Source: Adiantum capillus-veneris (taxonomy: Eukaryota; Streptophyta; Polypodiopsida; Polypodiales; Pteridaceae). Taken from it: a DNA stretch of 64,000 bases. Each line of letters opens with the position of its first letter. Within the stretch, counting starts at the first letter, position 1. Positions 46,101-51,201 of the stretch are shown here, piece by piece. The stretch covers positions 99,482,036 to 99,546,035 of the forward strand of contig CM043947.1 in assembly GCA_014529385.2 (NCBI GenBank). The letters are read 5' to 3'. The notes under the pieces were generated by a model, which worked only from the letters and a program-made list of their open reading frames with translations, searched no databases and was not told the DNA's origin. The translations under genes and the position numbers were made by a program.

Positions 46101-48639
46101 TCTGCAGAGCATCTAGATGCAGAGTCTGAGAGCAGAGGACCCCTCGGGTGTTGTACTTTGCTCAAGCATTAATATAATAAAGAAATACCGGAAGGGGTGC
46201 CAGGTTTTGGGGCCAACACCTCTGGGCACGGAACTACGTCGAGCCATGTCGAGTTAAATTTTAAAGTTGTGAAGTATTTTAAGTGATTCTCTCGTGTGTC
46301 GTGTCCGATTCTGAACTTGGGGTGCCCAAGCTTGTGACAATCTCTCAAGTCGGCTATGAAGAAGAAAGCGATGCTGAATGCAGAAAAGCAGAAATTGTAC
46401 TCACAAGGAGAGTTTATTGATGCTCTTGAGTAGAAGGTCAACAAACTGATGAAGACTATAAAGAAATCTTGGAAGAGGAGCAATTCAAAGGTTTATCCCG
46501 GCTATCTAGGTCAGAGATCTACTCTCAAGGAAGCTAGTAAATCCAATAAGTGTGTTCGCTTTGAGGATGATCCTAGTTCTCCTTCTTCATCTTCGTCTTC
46601 AGACAACTCAGAGAGTCCTTTCTCTGACCCCAGCAAGGAATTAAAGAAGCAAAAGAAGTGGAGAAAGATGTCGAAAAGAAAGAAAAGCAGATCCCAAAAG
46701 AAGTCTAGAAAGCATCACAAGCATTCTAGCAGTGTAGAGGAGAATACTTCATCCTTCGACGGTTCGGACACTGATTCCAGCACATATGTAACTATCTACG
46801 GGAAGAAACGGAAACCCCTTGTGCTTCCAGCTCAGTATGACCATCTTGCACATCTAACCCTATGTGTATGTGGACAAGCTGTAACTCCTACTTCTAGGGT
46901 TTAGGTCAGCTTAGGAAGTGTTCTGGCACCCTTGTGAGCCTGTACGCAGGACGTGCATGTCCAAGCACTTTAGAGTAGTTGCTTACCCTTTGATTTCACA
47001 GTCCATTAGAACCAAGCATAAGCGTTTTACCGCATGTGAACCCAAATCACCGCATGTGAACCACCTCTTATTTTTGAACTTAATAACAAGTGACATTTTG
47101 GCATTTTAACACAAATCGCACTTGTGTCCAGCGGGACTAGAATGTCCCCGCGCACACGAGACCGACACCCTGTAGGCTCCAAAGACTGGCGCCCCTTTCG
47201 GTATTTCTTTATTCAGTTTAGAATAGACGACCCGAACACTTAGTACAAGCTTTCACAAAGCTGTCCAAACCTGGCGAGGGCTGAAAACGCAGGTTTCCGA
47301 CCTGATTTTGGAAGCATAACGGCGCAAAAACCCCTGTAGGTCAGAAGTACCTGTCCAGGACGGATTCCCTCGCTCTCTGGAAGCTTTCTGGTGAGCTGTC
47401 GCAGAAATTCAGCGTGCTGTAGTTCTTTGTTTTTCACTGCCGGGTGCCCAAAAGCCCGTACATGCATCCCAAGGCTTTCACGGGGCTCCCCTGGTGTTCC
47501 CTTGCAGTTTAGGTGCAGAACCCTAAACCTGCAGAAAAGCACAGCAGGCTGTAATTCTCTGTTTTGGATCATTTTTCGCGGAGCGAACACGCCTACGCGT
47601 GTCCCAAGGGCTCCCGCACGCAATGGGACAGTTCCCCTGTGAATTGGACGAGTTTTCACTCGAGAAAACTTTCCAAACTCACAATCTTCCGTGATGGAGC
47701 TGTGCGTACCGGCGGGGGATTAGCAATTAGCTAATCCTGTTCCTGTTCAGAAGGCTCTTGCCTTAGCAAACGCGCATAAAACCCACACGACTGTACATGA
47801 TCATCTGAATAGCCCAACTAGTGGGGCATTACGATATGTGCAAAGGGGAGAGAGAGATGCGCGAGAGCAAATCGTCACGCTACATAGAGCAAAGGAGAAG
47901 GCAAGCTTTCCATTAAAGCTGTAAACCTGCACCCACTACTCACACACACTGTAAGTTCACTTACTTGCAAAATCAGCCTCCTCTCTCAAATTGGGCGCCC
48001 CCTCTTCATGTTGGATCTGGCAAATTCACTTGGGGCCGCCATGTGTCCAGTTTGCCCCTTTTGAGTTAATTCTATAGTTCCCACTTACTTATAAAGTTAT
48101 AAGTGACTTGCCGAGTGGCCCAAATTCCATCCGGCGCACACAAGCTTCCACACTCATCAGAGTTCAGTGCTAATTGGCCCGACTAGTCCCAGACTGACCG
48201 ACCTAGACTCCCGCTGTGAGAAACCCGTTCAGTTGCAGCCGTTTCACATTGGCCATGCAATGTCCACTTTCACCTTTTCAAAGGTTCCGGGGAAAACAAG
48301 TAAAAATAAAATAAATAAAAATATGTAGTACATATTTAAAGAAGACAACAAGAAAAATACACCTCGTGGTGACAGCTGTCACGATTTTCTTCACAATGGA
48401 CATTGATGCCATGATGCAGCAGCCCATGAGAGAGTTTGTGTGTTACTTTTAGTGACAGCCTACTGAGGAGATCAGGCTTTGGGATATACACTACCAGTTG
48501 GCTCTACTTATGTACTTTGTTTAATTTTAAGCATTTTTCACGTTAGTCTTTTGCAGTATGCAGTGATGATGATGCAATTTGTTGGTCTCACAGGTCTTTT
48601 AGGTCTGTGGCAGGTGTAAATAAATATTCTCTTTCATTT

Positions 48640-48674
<35 letters not shown>

Positions 48675-49497
48675 TGCACATTTCGTAAATTTTCAACGAA
48701 AAGCTAATTTGTACTTCACTGTTCTTCTCTGCTGAACAGGAATCGCTAAGGGCCCGGGGTCTTCGTGATGACACGACATGTCTTGTTGTAGATCTGTTAC
48801 CGCCTTTTGGCTATGTTTCTCAAGTGCCCAAGTCTGTAAATAAGCGAAGTAATTTGAAGGCTATAATTGCCAGATGGAGGTCCAAGGGGTCATCGACTGT
48901 GGTGGCTAATAAGTCTAATGCAGCAGGATTTGTTGAAGAGCTCTTTGAAGCAGGTTCTGCAAAACTAGCTGAAAGGTTTGAGGTTTTCCTTTCCTTTTTG
49001 GGCATGAATGTAAGCAGGTTAGGCTCATATGATACACTTAGGAGGTGTTATGTAAACATATGATGGGTGCATCATGATTATGCATGTCTATTAGTCTTTT
49101 TTTCTCTTATTCTACATGAATTTTAGCAGGCTATGTATACTTACAGCATACATCAGATTGCTACGCATAGATGTTGGATCACGTTGTGCTTATGTATGAC
49201 TGAGAGCATTTAATGAATGAGTAACTGCACTGAAGTAGAGTGCTATTTGTGAGATTTGTAAATATCTGTACACTCATACCCACTAACACCTGGGAGTTTA
49301 ATTTGTTCAGGCTTGGATCAGATCCATCCTTGGGAGTTCTCAACTGTGCCATTTGTCAGGCCAACATGACTTTGCATGATGGGGTCTCAGTCCATGCTGG
49401 GTCAGCCTTTTCTACAACAAATCAAACATCAACCGACGGGCCTTTCCTGTGCTTGACGTGTAAAGCCAAAAAAGATGCAATGGAAGGGAGGCCATGA
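17384..49497 (+). CDS. PP2C: Protein phosphatase 2C with C-terminal double CxxC, 8 exons
   Basis: Joined exons are 17384-17611, 17918-18089, 18227-18380, 18773-18836, 24337-24444, 24518-24643, 48740-48975 and 49311-49497. They total 1275 nt, 424 residues plus stop, with GT-AG borders and matching phases throughout. PP2C enzymes are Mg/Mn-dependent Ser/Thr phosphatases. Motifs: KKGED (49-53), VFDGHNG (77-83), SGTTATL (137-143), AVGDSR (155-160), [10 protein letters not shown] (216-225), ASDGIWD (253-259), RDDTTC (293-298). The metal-binding Asp residues are present. CxxC pairs at 375-378 and 410-413 may bind zinc. Sequence and length fit the plant subgroup that includes Arabidopsis At1g47380. 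Introns 4 and 6 are swollen to 5.5 and 24.1 kb by retrotransposons. Confidence 0.95.
17918..18089 (+). CDS. PP2C: PP2C exon 2 (residues 77-133)
   Basis: Follows acceptor ATCTCAG and opens with VFDGHNG, the hallmark PP2C metal-binding motif, then [16 protein letters not shown]. Ends in phase 1 before donor GTTTGC. Confidence 0.94.
18133..18250 (+). repeat. 59 bp tandem duplication across the intron 2/exon 3 junction
   Basis: Bases 18133-18191 are repeated with few changes as 18192-18250. Each copy contains the branch/polypyrimidine region, the splice acceptor and the first 24 coding bases of exon 3. In the upstream copy the acceptor CAGG reads CAAG; the downstream copy keeps TTTTGCAG followed by GTGAAAC and gives the phase needed to join exon 2. 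Confidence 0.9.
18227..18380 (+). CDS. PP2C: PP2C exon 3 (residues 134-185)
   Basis: Begins after TTTTGCAG in the downstream copy of a 59 bp duplication. Encodes [13 protein letters not shown] and [11 protein letters not shown] and the [12 protein letters not shown] segment. Ends in phase 2 before GTAAGT. Confidence 0.94.
18773..18836 (+). CDS. PP2C: PP2C exon 4 (residues 185-206)
   Basis: Short 64 nt exon between TTTGCAG and GTAAGT, encoding [21 protein letters not shown]. It restores phase 0. The next intron is 5.5 kb. Confidence 0.92.
18837..19970 (+). other. PP2C intron 4, left part
   Basis: Intronic sequence before the B1 retroelement. It contains an isolated tRNA-Met primer-site match (TGGTATCAGAGC, 19532-19543) preceded by CATCCTCACA, so an older LTR remnant may lie at about 19380-19550; no paired LTR was found. 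Confidence 0.6.
19971..20817 (+). repeat. 5' LTR of B1
   Basis: Contains the CCCTAA array at 20097-20409, a probable R/U5 region with ATATAAAGAAATACC and the shared motif ACCGAAAGGGGCGCCA (20652-20667), and ends at the TGTGACA before the primer site. Confidence 0.92.
20097..20409 (+). repeat. Telomere-like CCCTAA minisatellite in the B1 5' LTR
   Basis: About 25 CCCTAA words are interspersed with CTGC-rich spacers in a higher-order unit of roughly 70 bases (landmarks ATTTCTGCCAGAAACCC and ATTCTGGAAACCC). The core is the hexamer CCCTAA rather than a pure CCCTAAA plant telomere array. Confidence 0.93.
20818..21650 (+). other. B1 internal region, 5' part
   Basis: Follows the primer site. Tandem short repeats around GCAGACAG and CTCCAACCCGGACTTATTA occur at 20876-21000. 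Open frames at 20791-21222 and 21071-21328 have no recognised domain; the second ([25 protein letters not shown]) might be a gag relic, but this is weak. Confidence 0.4.
21661..22309 (+). repeat. Cluster of nine stem-loop repeats in B1
   Basis: Three hairpin types, each present about three times. Type 1 has CCAAACG/CGTTTGG ends (21661-21696 with one mismatch, 21715-21750, 21855-21890). Type 2 has CTCCCG/CGGGAG ends around CCCGGACC (about 21782-21816, 21910-21946, 21969-22005). Type 3 is AGGAG-AAGCTAA-CTCCT (about 22222-22240, 22255-22274, 22289-22308). Stems are conserved while loops vary. No protein frame is evident. Function is unknown; packaging, dimerisation or small-RNA production are possibilities. 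Confidence 0.85.
22428..23266 (+). repeat. 3' LTR of B1
   Basis: Near-identical to the 5' LTR; visible differences are scattered substitutions, one fewer CCCTAA unit at the end of the array (22550-22862) and two fewer CT bases. The terminal TTGTGACA is followed by CCTTG. Confidence 0.92.
23272..24336 (+). other. PP2C intron 4, right part
   Basis: No gene or repeat recognised. The acceptor is ATTTTACAG at 24328-24336. Confidence 0.6.
24337..24444 (+). CDS. PP2C: PP2C exon 5 (residues 207-242)
   Basis: 108 nt, phase 0 at both ends. Encodes [19 protein letters not shown], which includes a conserved PP2C catalytic-core motif, and [11 protein letters not shown]. Matches plant PP2Cs of this subgroup nearly residue for residue in the core. 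Confidence 0.95.
24518..24643 (+). CDS. PP2C: PP2C exon 6 (residues 243-284)
   Basis: 126 nt, phase 0. Encodes [16 protein letters not shown], carrying a metal-binding Asp, and [16 protein letters not shown]. Donor is AAG before GTCTCT. The next exon lies 24.1 kb away. Confidence 0.95.
24662..24686. repeat. (CA)n microsatellite
   Basis: About 12 CA units, 18 bases after the exon 6 donor of the PP2C gene. Confidence 0.9.
25072..25117. repeat. (CT)n microsatellite
   Basis: About 22 CT units in PP2C intron 6. Confidence 0.95.
27013..27309 (+). repeat. B2 LTR, left half, interrupted by element A
   Basis: Begins TGTCACAAGTTTGTGACGTGG and shares the B-type organisation (AGGGTTAGGG and CCCTAA words, GGCAATCCGTACGG, AGCAGCTTTTG). 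Its right half continues at 41705 beyond element A: the sequence up to CCTTGTTTT joins to TTTTTAGGGGCCCC, parallel to the continuous CTTTTTAGGCCAAGGGCC of B1. Confidence 0.75.
27310..27685 (+). repeat. Element A left LTR, recognisable part
   Basis: Aligns by eye with 34902-35300 and with the reverse complement of the solo LTR at 44304-45494. Contains TATATATAG (TATA-like) near 27615 and the CTTTCTAGCAGAAGAGGCAG stretch. Homology ends after GGAGCACCTTGCTCAACA. Confidence 0.8.
27698..27828. repeat. 65 bp imperfect tandem duplication
   Basis: GATTCGATCAATCACGAAG... (27698-27762) is repeated with several changes at 27763-27828 (shared GAACCGATCTT and GAGTCGAGGTCCA). It lies in the unassigned stretch 27685-28064 between the A LTR and the D LTR. 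Confidence 0.8.
28065..28775 (+). repeat. 5' LTR of element D
   Basis: Starts near CGTCACAAAGTGATGACGTGG (TG expected, apparently mutated) and ends TCCAAGTCTGTTACA before the primer site at 28777. Contains the CCCTAA array, GGCATCGTACGG, and the shared ACCGAAAGGGGCGCCA motif (28623-28638). Confidence 0.8.
28086..28239 (+). repeat. Telomere-like CCCTAA array in the D LTR
   Basis: About 18 CCCTAA-type words, with the purest run at 28146-28175, grading into CCCAAACCCAACCCGACC variants. Same LTR position as the B1 arrays. Confidence 0.93.
28777..28788 (+). promoter_or_regulatory. Primer binding site of element D
   Basis: Exact TGGTATCAGAGC, one base after the LTR end. Confidence 0.9.
28847..30395 (+). 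pseudogene. gag of element D, broken
   Basis: Starts at ATG 28847. The frame carries TGA at 28958 and TAG at 29300, then a Ser-rich acidic stretch (29330-29540). Frames change near 29470 and 29740; the core motif [16 protein letters not shown] (about 29750-29800) is the retrotransposon gag signature. The C-terminal zinc knuckle [14 protein letters not shown] (30264-30305) is perfect. A related gag piece with the same GYLGRQST and VRFE motifs is at 46340-46845. Confidence 0.8.
30396..30827 (+). pseudogene. Protease region of element D
   Basis: In frame with the zinc knuckle. The segment [16 protein letters not shown] aligns with the retropepsin active site, but the D-[ST]-G-A core reads D-G-R-A, so the catalytic motif is degenerate. 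The end, [11 protein letters not shown], matches the conserved C-terminal LG.PW motif. Confidence 0.75.
30985..31748 (+). pseudogene. Reverse transcriptase of element D
   Basis: The pre-RT segment ([19 protein letters not shown]) leads into an open RT frame at 31108 with [58 protein letters not shown] and the catalytic FFDDIIVFS. The fingers and palm are intact for over 200 codons. The frame breaks at the inversion boundary near 31749, just after DPAKIETIL. Confidence 0.93.
31749..32137 (-). pseudogene. Inverted RT-connection/RNase H segment of element D
   Basis: Reads as pol only on the minus strand: [20 protein letters not shown] (just below 32137), then [60 protein letters not shown] and [14 protein letters not shown] near 31755. 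This is exactly the piece missing between RT on the left and the RNase H end ([13 protein letters not shown]) on the right. CCGATG occurs at both junctions (31746-31751, 32135-32140). Two stops inside follow the Gln/Arg-to-stop pattern. Confidence 0.9.
32138..33712 (+). pseudogene. RNase H end, integrase and chromodomain of element D
   Basis: Resumes at [21 protein letters not shown], then the HHCC finger (H in [10 protein letters not shown] in SCLVCEK, about 32450-32570) and the DDE core spread over two frames (MDFIF at 32650, FDRDPRF near 32840, TDWQSE near 32930). Stops occur at 32663, 32793 and 32925. An open frame at 33005-33547 holds the C-terminal integrase ([26 protein letters not shown]). 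TAG at 33545 separates it from a chromodomain-like end ([19 protein letters not shown]) finishing at 33712. Confidence 0.88.
34009..34380 (+). repeat. Truncated 3' LTR copy of element D
   Basis: Aligns with 28393-28775 of the 5' LTR, including the shared motif (variant ATCGAAAGGGGCGCCA, 34250-34265), and ends GTCCAAGTCTGTTAGA where the 5' LTR has TTACA. The upstream LTR half with the CCCTAA array is missing. The following bases (GTCGTAGAAAGAGCAC) faintly resemble a decayed primer site, so an alternative reading is the 5' end of another element. Confidence 0.7.
34381..34901 (+). other. Element A interior, right end
   Basis: Non-coding or decayed sequence ending in a polypurine tract (34889-34901) next to the A LTR. 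A 144-codon frame (34363-34797) has no recognised domain. Confidence 0.5.
34902..36089 (+). repeat. Element A right LTR, part 1
   Basis: Runs from TGTCATGTGACACATCC to the copia insertion point at 36089/36090 and continues at 41612. It contains TATATATAGG (TATA-like) near 35211 and many GCGTTTTTGCA-type phrases (35330-35600). The full LTR without copia is about 1.28 kb. Confidence 0.85.
36090..36353 (-). repeat. Copia 3' LTR (264 bp)
   Basis: Begins TGATGAGCGCG and ends AACCCAACA on the plus strand; matches 41341-41606 closely. The purine-rich tract complement ACCTCCCACTT follows. Confidence 0.93.
36389..37588 (-). CDS. Copia reverse transcriptase and RNase H (399-codon open frame)
   Basis: Starts within the conserved [16 protein letters not shown] motif and includes [17 protein letters not shown], the catalytic [10 protein letters not shown] type box (LVLYVDDML), [10 protein letters not shown], and RNase H landmarks [33 protein letters not shown] and [11 protein letters not shown]. 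The stop at 36389 lies just inside the 3' LTR-proximal polypurine tract. The upstream RT part (37573-38121) is in a different frame because a base is missing from a T run at about 37585. It would make cDNA from the element RNA. Confidence 0.95.
   Translation of the reverse strand: MHGDVKEELYMKQPEGFVIPGKEHLVCMLNKSLYGLKQSCRQWYKKFDRFMLKHGYKRSHADHFLYTKRDEDGSPIILVLYVDDMLIAAKKRSTIDALKGQLNSAFSMKDLGAAEHILGVRVTQQRDKRLLYLSQEKYIEKVLDRFNMAEAKPLGVPLQPYVKISKDDCPKSKEEANDMQSVPYALACGSLMYAMVATRPDIAHAVGVVSRFMANPGRLHWDAVKSIMRYLKGTKNKCLCYGKGPMELKGFCDSDMAGDVDTRKSTSGYVFTLAGGTVSWCSRLQKIVALSTTEAEYISATEASKEAIWLARLCSDFGLPAKAPTLGCDSQSAICLAKNAMFHARTKHIDVRYHFIREVLEDGLITLVKVHTSQNPADALTKCLPKAQHHLCIEMVGVT
37573..38121 (-). 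pseudogene. Copia integrase-RT linker and RT N-terminal part
   Basis: Carries the RT start motif [19 protein letters not shown]-type region ([15 protein letters not shown]), [26 protein letters not shown] and [10 protein letters not shown]. Ends one base out of frame with the following RT frame at VHTAF. Its own start is one base out of frame with the integrase above (near 38100). Confidence 0.93.
38061..38885 (-). pseudogene. Copia integrase core
   Basis: Contains [14 protein letters not shown] (second catalytic Asp), [15 protein letters not shown] (catalytic Glu) and the C-terminal [12 protein letters not shown] and SKSI-type region. It is separated by a single-base loss in a T run near 38885 from the first catalytic Asp in the frame at 38819-39514. 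Integrase inserts the cDNA and creates the 5 bp target duplication. Confidence 0.93.
38886..39547 (-). pseudogene. Copia protease and integrase zinc finger
   Basis: Directly after the TAG that ends gag, the frame gives [13 protein letters not shown] (aspartic protease active site DSGA) and then the integrase finger [14 protein letters not shown]...CNECQYGK and [20 protein letters not shown]. The stop is probably a Gln codon turned into TAG, because the frame is the same before and after it. Confidence 0.93.
39548..40585 (-). CDS. Copia gag
   Basis: From ATG at 40585 ([26 protein letters not shown]) to the TAG at 39551-39553. The UBN2/gag region has [24 protein letters not shown] and [14 protein letters not shown]; the nucleocapsid knuckle [14 protein letters not shown] is perfect, followed by a Lys-rich stretch. 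An upstream Met at 40669 is in frame but lies in the leader and lacks gag similarity. It forms the virus-like particle and binds the RNA. Confidence 0.93.
   Translation of the reverse strand: MASSSSDVKNLFEIRRFDGTGFDLWKDRIQGILFLKDCEGALEQVKPQNMTDEAWVSMNKKAVTYIKMAMTDETVIDVKGLTTTFDVWEKLKGMYENTTPVNQVHLMRKLVGMQLDESKSAAEHLSLIAGTLSQLKDSSLPPFDDKLKAIFLLMTLPESWETLVVSLSNNPNLTFDGVRGSILNEEIRRKASGAGGSSANMVRGRTEKKNASAQRSKTKSKERGNASKGKGDVTCYQCGRKGHKKPDCRYYKAELERKKNGGDKKKEKKEVKADAQDSSKDKEKANVASSVVIEELSDVEDILCATLPDDDAYDFDASLNVHSQDMQITKSDLIDALLTVNDALS
41327..41338 (-). promoter_or_regulatory. Copia primer binding site
   Basis: Minus-strand TAGTATCAGAGC, 11 of 12 bases of the tRNA-Met site, two bases from the LTR start at 41341. 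Confidence 0.85.
41341..41606 (-). repeat. Copia 5' LTR (266 bp)
   Basis: Pairs with 36090-36353; differs by a few substitutions and a 2-base TG indel. Confidence 0.93.
41612..41704 (+). repeat. Element A right LTR, part 2
   Basis: Continues from 36089 past the copia insertion; ends CTTCCGCTGCACCTTACA, the same end as the solo LTR at 44304 (reverse complement TGTAAGGTGCAGCGG). Confidence 0.85.
41705..41973 (+). repeat. B2 LTR, right half
   Basis: Continues the LTR begun at 27013. Contains the shared motif (variant ACTGAAAGGGGCGCCA, 41831-41846) and ends near GAGTGTCCAAGTTTATTAC, followed by TGGTATCACCC, a damaged primer site at 41976. Confidence 0.75.
41974..43594 (+). other. B2 internal region: gag remnant and degenerate tandem repeats
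   Basis: Starts with a decayed gag N-terminus ([14 protein letters not shown], then a stop at 42087). From about 42785 two diverged units of roughly 400 bases occur (shared landmarks GCAGGTGAAAT/GCAGATAACGGGTGAAAT, GGGAGCAATG, TGAGCACATC, GATTGAAACACT, GTTCAGTAT). The end carries ATCTCAATATGGGATTAGC, repeated at 45544. No pol genes. Like B1, it appears to be a non-autonomous element with a repeat-rich interior. Confidence 0.55.
43595..44298 (-). repeat. B-type solo LTR
   Basis: Minus-strand LTR: plus-strand TGTCACGGGACGGGCACCACG is the complement of the B1 LTR end (CACGTGGTGCCCG), and its other end holds GGGTTTAGGCCCCTCGGCCGAG and GACACGTCAGTAGTTTGTGACA, matching the B1 LTR start. Contains the shared motif complement near 43741-43757. 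No interior follows. TACGT flanks it on both sides (43590-43594, 44299-44303). It lacks the CCCTAA array of B1. Confidence 0.85.
44304..45494 (-). repeat. A-type solo LTR (1191 bp)
   Basis: From TGTAAGGTGCAGCGG to GTGTCACGTGACA on the plus strand; reverse complement of the element A LTR with the same landmarks (ACACATCCCAACCCTATGTG, CTGGCAGAAGAGGCAGCAGG, the GCGTTTTT-rich part). TACGT at 44299-44303 and 45495-45499 flanks it. No interior, hence a solo LTR left by LTR-LTR recombination. Confidence 0.9.
45495..45813 (+). other. B2 interior continued after the solo LTRs
   Basis: Continues the interrupted sequence of 43594. A second unit at about 45530-45640 repeats the 43500-43594 region (TGGACATGATCCCAATATGGGATTAGC, GATTGCTAAATAC) and shows the uninterrupted target site. 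Ends in a purine-rich tract (AAGAGGGGGGTA) directly before an LTR. Confidence 0.7.
45814..46339 (+). repeat. E LTR (526 bp)
   Basis: Starts TGTCACAAACAGATGACGTG after a polypurine-like tract and ends CCCAAGCTTGTGACA. Carries GTACGG phrases and the shared motif (variant ACCGGAAGGGGTGCCA, 46188-46203). It resembles but does not match B2, so the two are not a recent LTR pair. It is followed by gag sequence without a primer site. Confidence 0.75.
46340..46845 (+). pseudogene. gag fragment related to element D
   Basis: The frame at 46449-46845 and the stretch before it contain [15 protein letters not shown] and [10 protein letters not shown], matching [14 protein letters not shown] and [10 protein letters not shown] in the D gag, followed by the same Ser-rich/basic region. 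TAG at 46428-46430 fits a Gln-to-stop change. It ends abruptly where an A-type LTR piece begins. Confidence 0.75.
46848..47120 (+). repeat. A-type LTR fragment, truncated
   Basis: ACATCTAACCCTATGTGTATGTGGACAAGC matches the start of the A LTR minus its first bases; similarity fades after about 250 bases. Confidence 0.7.
47121..48300. other. Old LTR remnants in PP2C intron 6
   Basis: The minus strand shows an LTR end with the shared motif (complement TGGCGCCCCTTTCGGT, 47186-47201) and GC-rich sequence beyond. Open frames at 47240-47659 (minus) and 47391-47642 (plus) are not recognised as genes. Boundaries cannot be fixed. Confidence 0.5.
48301..48739 (+). other. PP2C intron 6, right end
   Basis: AT-rich sequence with a (CT)n tract at 48644-48671 and acceptor CTGAACAG at 48732-48739. 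No gene. Confidence 0.7.
48740..48975 (+). CDS. PP2C: PP2C exon 7 (residues 285-363)
   Basis: Phase 0 start, continuing VVK from exon 6 into [21 protein letters not shown], the final PP2C motif with a metal-binding Asp. Then a Lys/Arg/Ser-rich linker and [15 protein letters not shown]. Ends in phase 2 before GTTTGA. Confidence 0.94.
49311..49497 (+). CDS. PP2C: PP2C exon 8 (residues 363-424)
   Basis: Follows ATTTGTTCAG. Encodes CAICQ (C375, C378), [10 protein letters not shown] and [19 protein letters not shown] (C410, C413) and stops at TGA 49495-49497. The CxxC pairs resemble a zinc ribbon shared by this plant PP2C subgroup. Confidence 0.94.
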
Positions 49498-50340
49498 TCT
49501 TGACATGTGGGGGACCGTTTTTTCTATGTTGTGGCCGTACTACGCTTCTATGGCTTACATTCTTTTGAGATGTGCATATTTGAGCAAGGGGGCCTTGCTT
49601 CCTTATGGCGTGTTGAGACGACTAACAGATTAACCTTGACCTTTAATATACCAGAGGGGGCAAGCCGTTTCTTTTTGCTATTAGAAGTAATTTTTGTGAG
49701 GATACTTGTTTCTTTAGACGATCGCAAGGCAGCAGTGCATGCAAGGTCTATTGTGCTTGTACATGAACCGGGGTCAGAACACTGGGCTTTCTGAATGCTC
49801 CCTTGGGCAATTTGTTTGCTTGTGGTTGCGGTACAGCAATATCAGTTGTCATCTAAGCGAAGCAGTTCTCGAATCAGCAGATGCCAATTAGCTGGAAATT
49901 TCCAAGTAGACCTTGTAAGGAAGTGATGTGGGCGAATCTAGTATGCTTAGGGCATCTCAGGAGAAGCCACATGATTCTACAGCTCCTGAAGCTCTCGCAG
50001 AGCTCTACGCTTCTCTAATCTATTAACTGGCTCTGAAGTTCTGTAGCAATGAACTGGCCATTGGAATTTGGCTCATTTGTTATCAAATCGATGTACATGC
50101 AAATACTCAGGTGTGTGTTTGCATCAAGGCATATGACAGATGCGTCCTCATGATATTAGGCATCGAAAAACGGAGCCTTCAAAGCAGGGTCCTACCACTC
50201 TTCTGGACGTTCCATGCTTCAATGACTACATGGCTTTTCACGACTCAGCATGGTTCAGCCAAGGAATGTGACCTAATGTCTGCATTGTCATTGAAGTCAA
50301 GAAGGTAGAAAATTGTAACTAAAATGAGAGTGCAGTATTT
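49498..50340 (+). other. Probable PP2C 3' UTR and downstream flank
   Basis: T-rich after the stop, with no other gene. A transcript end cannot be placed exactly. Confidence 0.4.
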
Positions 50341-51201
50341 TGAATTCCTATCCATTTCAATTTGTAACTCAGCTATTATAACTTCGAGGTTTATTGTCTC
50401 CATCAGGAATAGTTTAAATTGGATTTTTCTAAGAGAGAGACCTACATTAGTGATCAATAGGCAATTTATTTGAAGCTAGCAAATGGTGTTTCCTCATCAA
50501 AACAGTTTTCATTATCAAGCCGTGATTGACCTATTTGACGGCATCAAAATGCCGGTGGCTGAACGATCCAACTTCAACAGATAAAGAAAATGGTGTGATT
50601 GCTTCTGTGAAGTTGAACCAGGGCAAGAGGGTTGAGGAGGGTGTTAAGGAGTGGAGTAGGCATGGCGAGCGATGATAATCCAGCGCTTTTCTCACAAGGG
50701 TTCTGGATGAGAGCAGCCAAGAGAGCAACAAATAAGGTTTGCAATCACAAAGGGGGTATCCCTTGGGGCAGTTCCACCCTGCATGTCTGTTGCGTTGTTT
50801 TATCTGGCTCGCTGTTTTCAGCACAAAATATAGACACCACACCAAGCCCCTTTGAGAGATTACGTACATTGCTCCAACATTGTGTCTAGCCAATATAACT
50901 ACCCTTACAGCCATTCCCTGCGTTTCCACTTGGAATGGGATAGCAGCATGGTGTATTGCTTATGTCGGTATGCTTGCTTTTTCTACTCTTAAGCTCGCAT
51001 GAGGTGTAGGAGCTTGTGCAGTCATGTCGAGTTCCGTCCAAGAGCTTGAAAAAGATGTCCATCTAAGGGGGGAGGTGCGGGTGTTGGACAAGCCTTTGGT
51101 GTGAACCCTTGTAACCATCTTGGCATGTATCCAACATGCTCTGTTTGGTCTAGTTCTTGTTTCTCACTGGCACATGGTACTATGTTAATGGTATAGGGAT
51201 T
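50341..51201. other. Unassigned DNA
   Basis: No gene or repeat recognised; a short purine-rich AAGGGGGGAGG tract at about 51064-51074 is isolated. Confidence 0.5.

Noticed and set aside
27013-46339. B2 LTR (27013-27309 plus 41705-41973) and E LTR as the two LTRs of one element
   Set aside because: They share only family-level phrases and diverge over most of their length, and the outer pentamers do not match as a target duplication.
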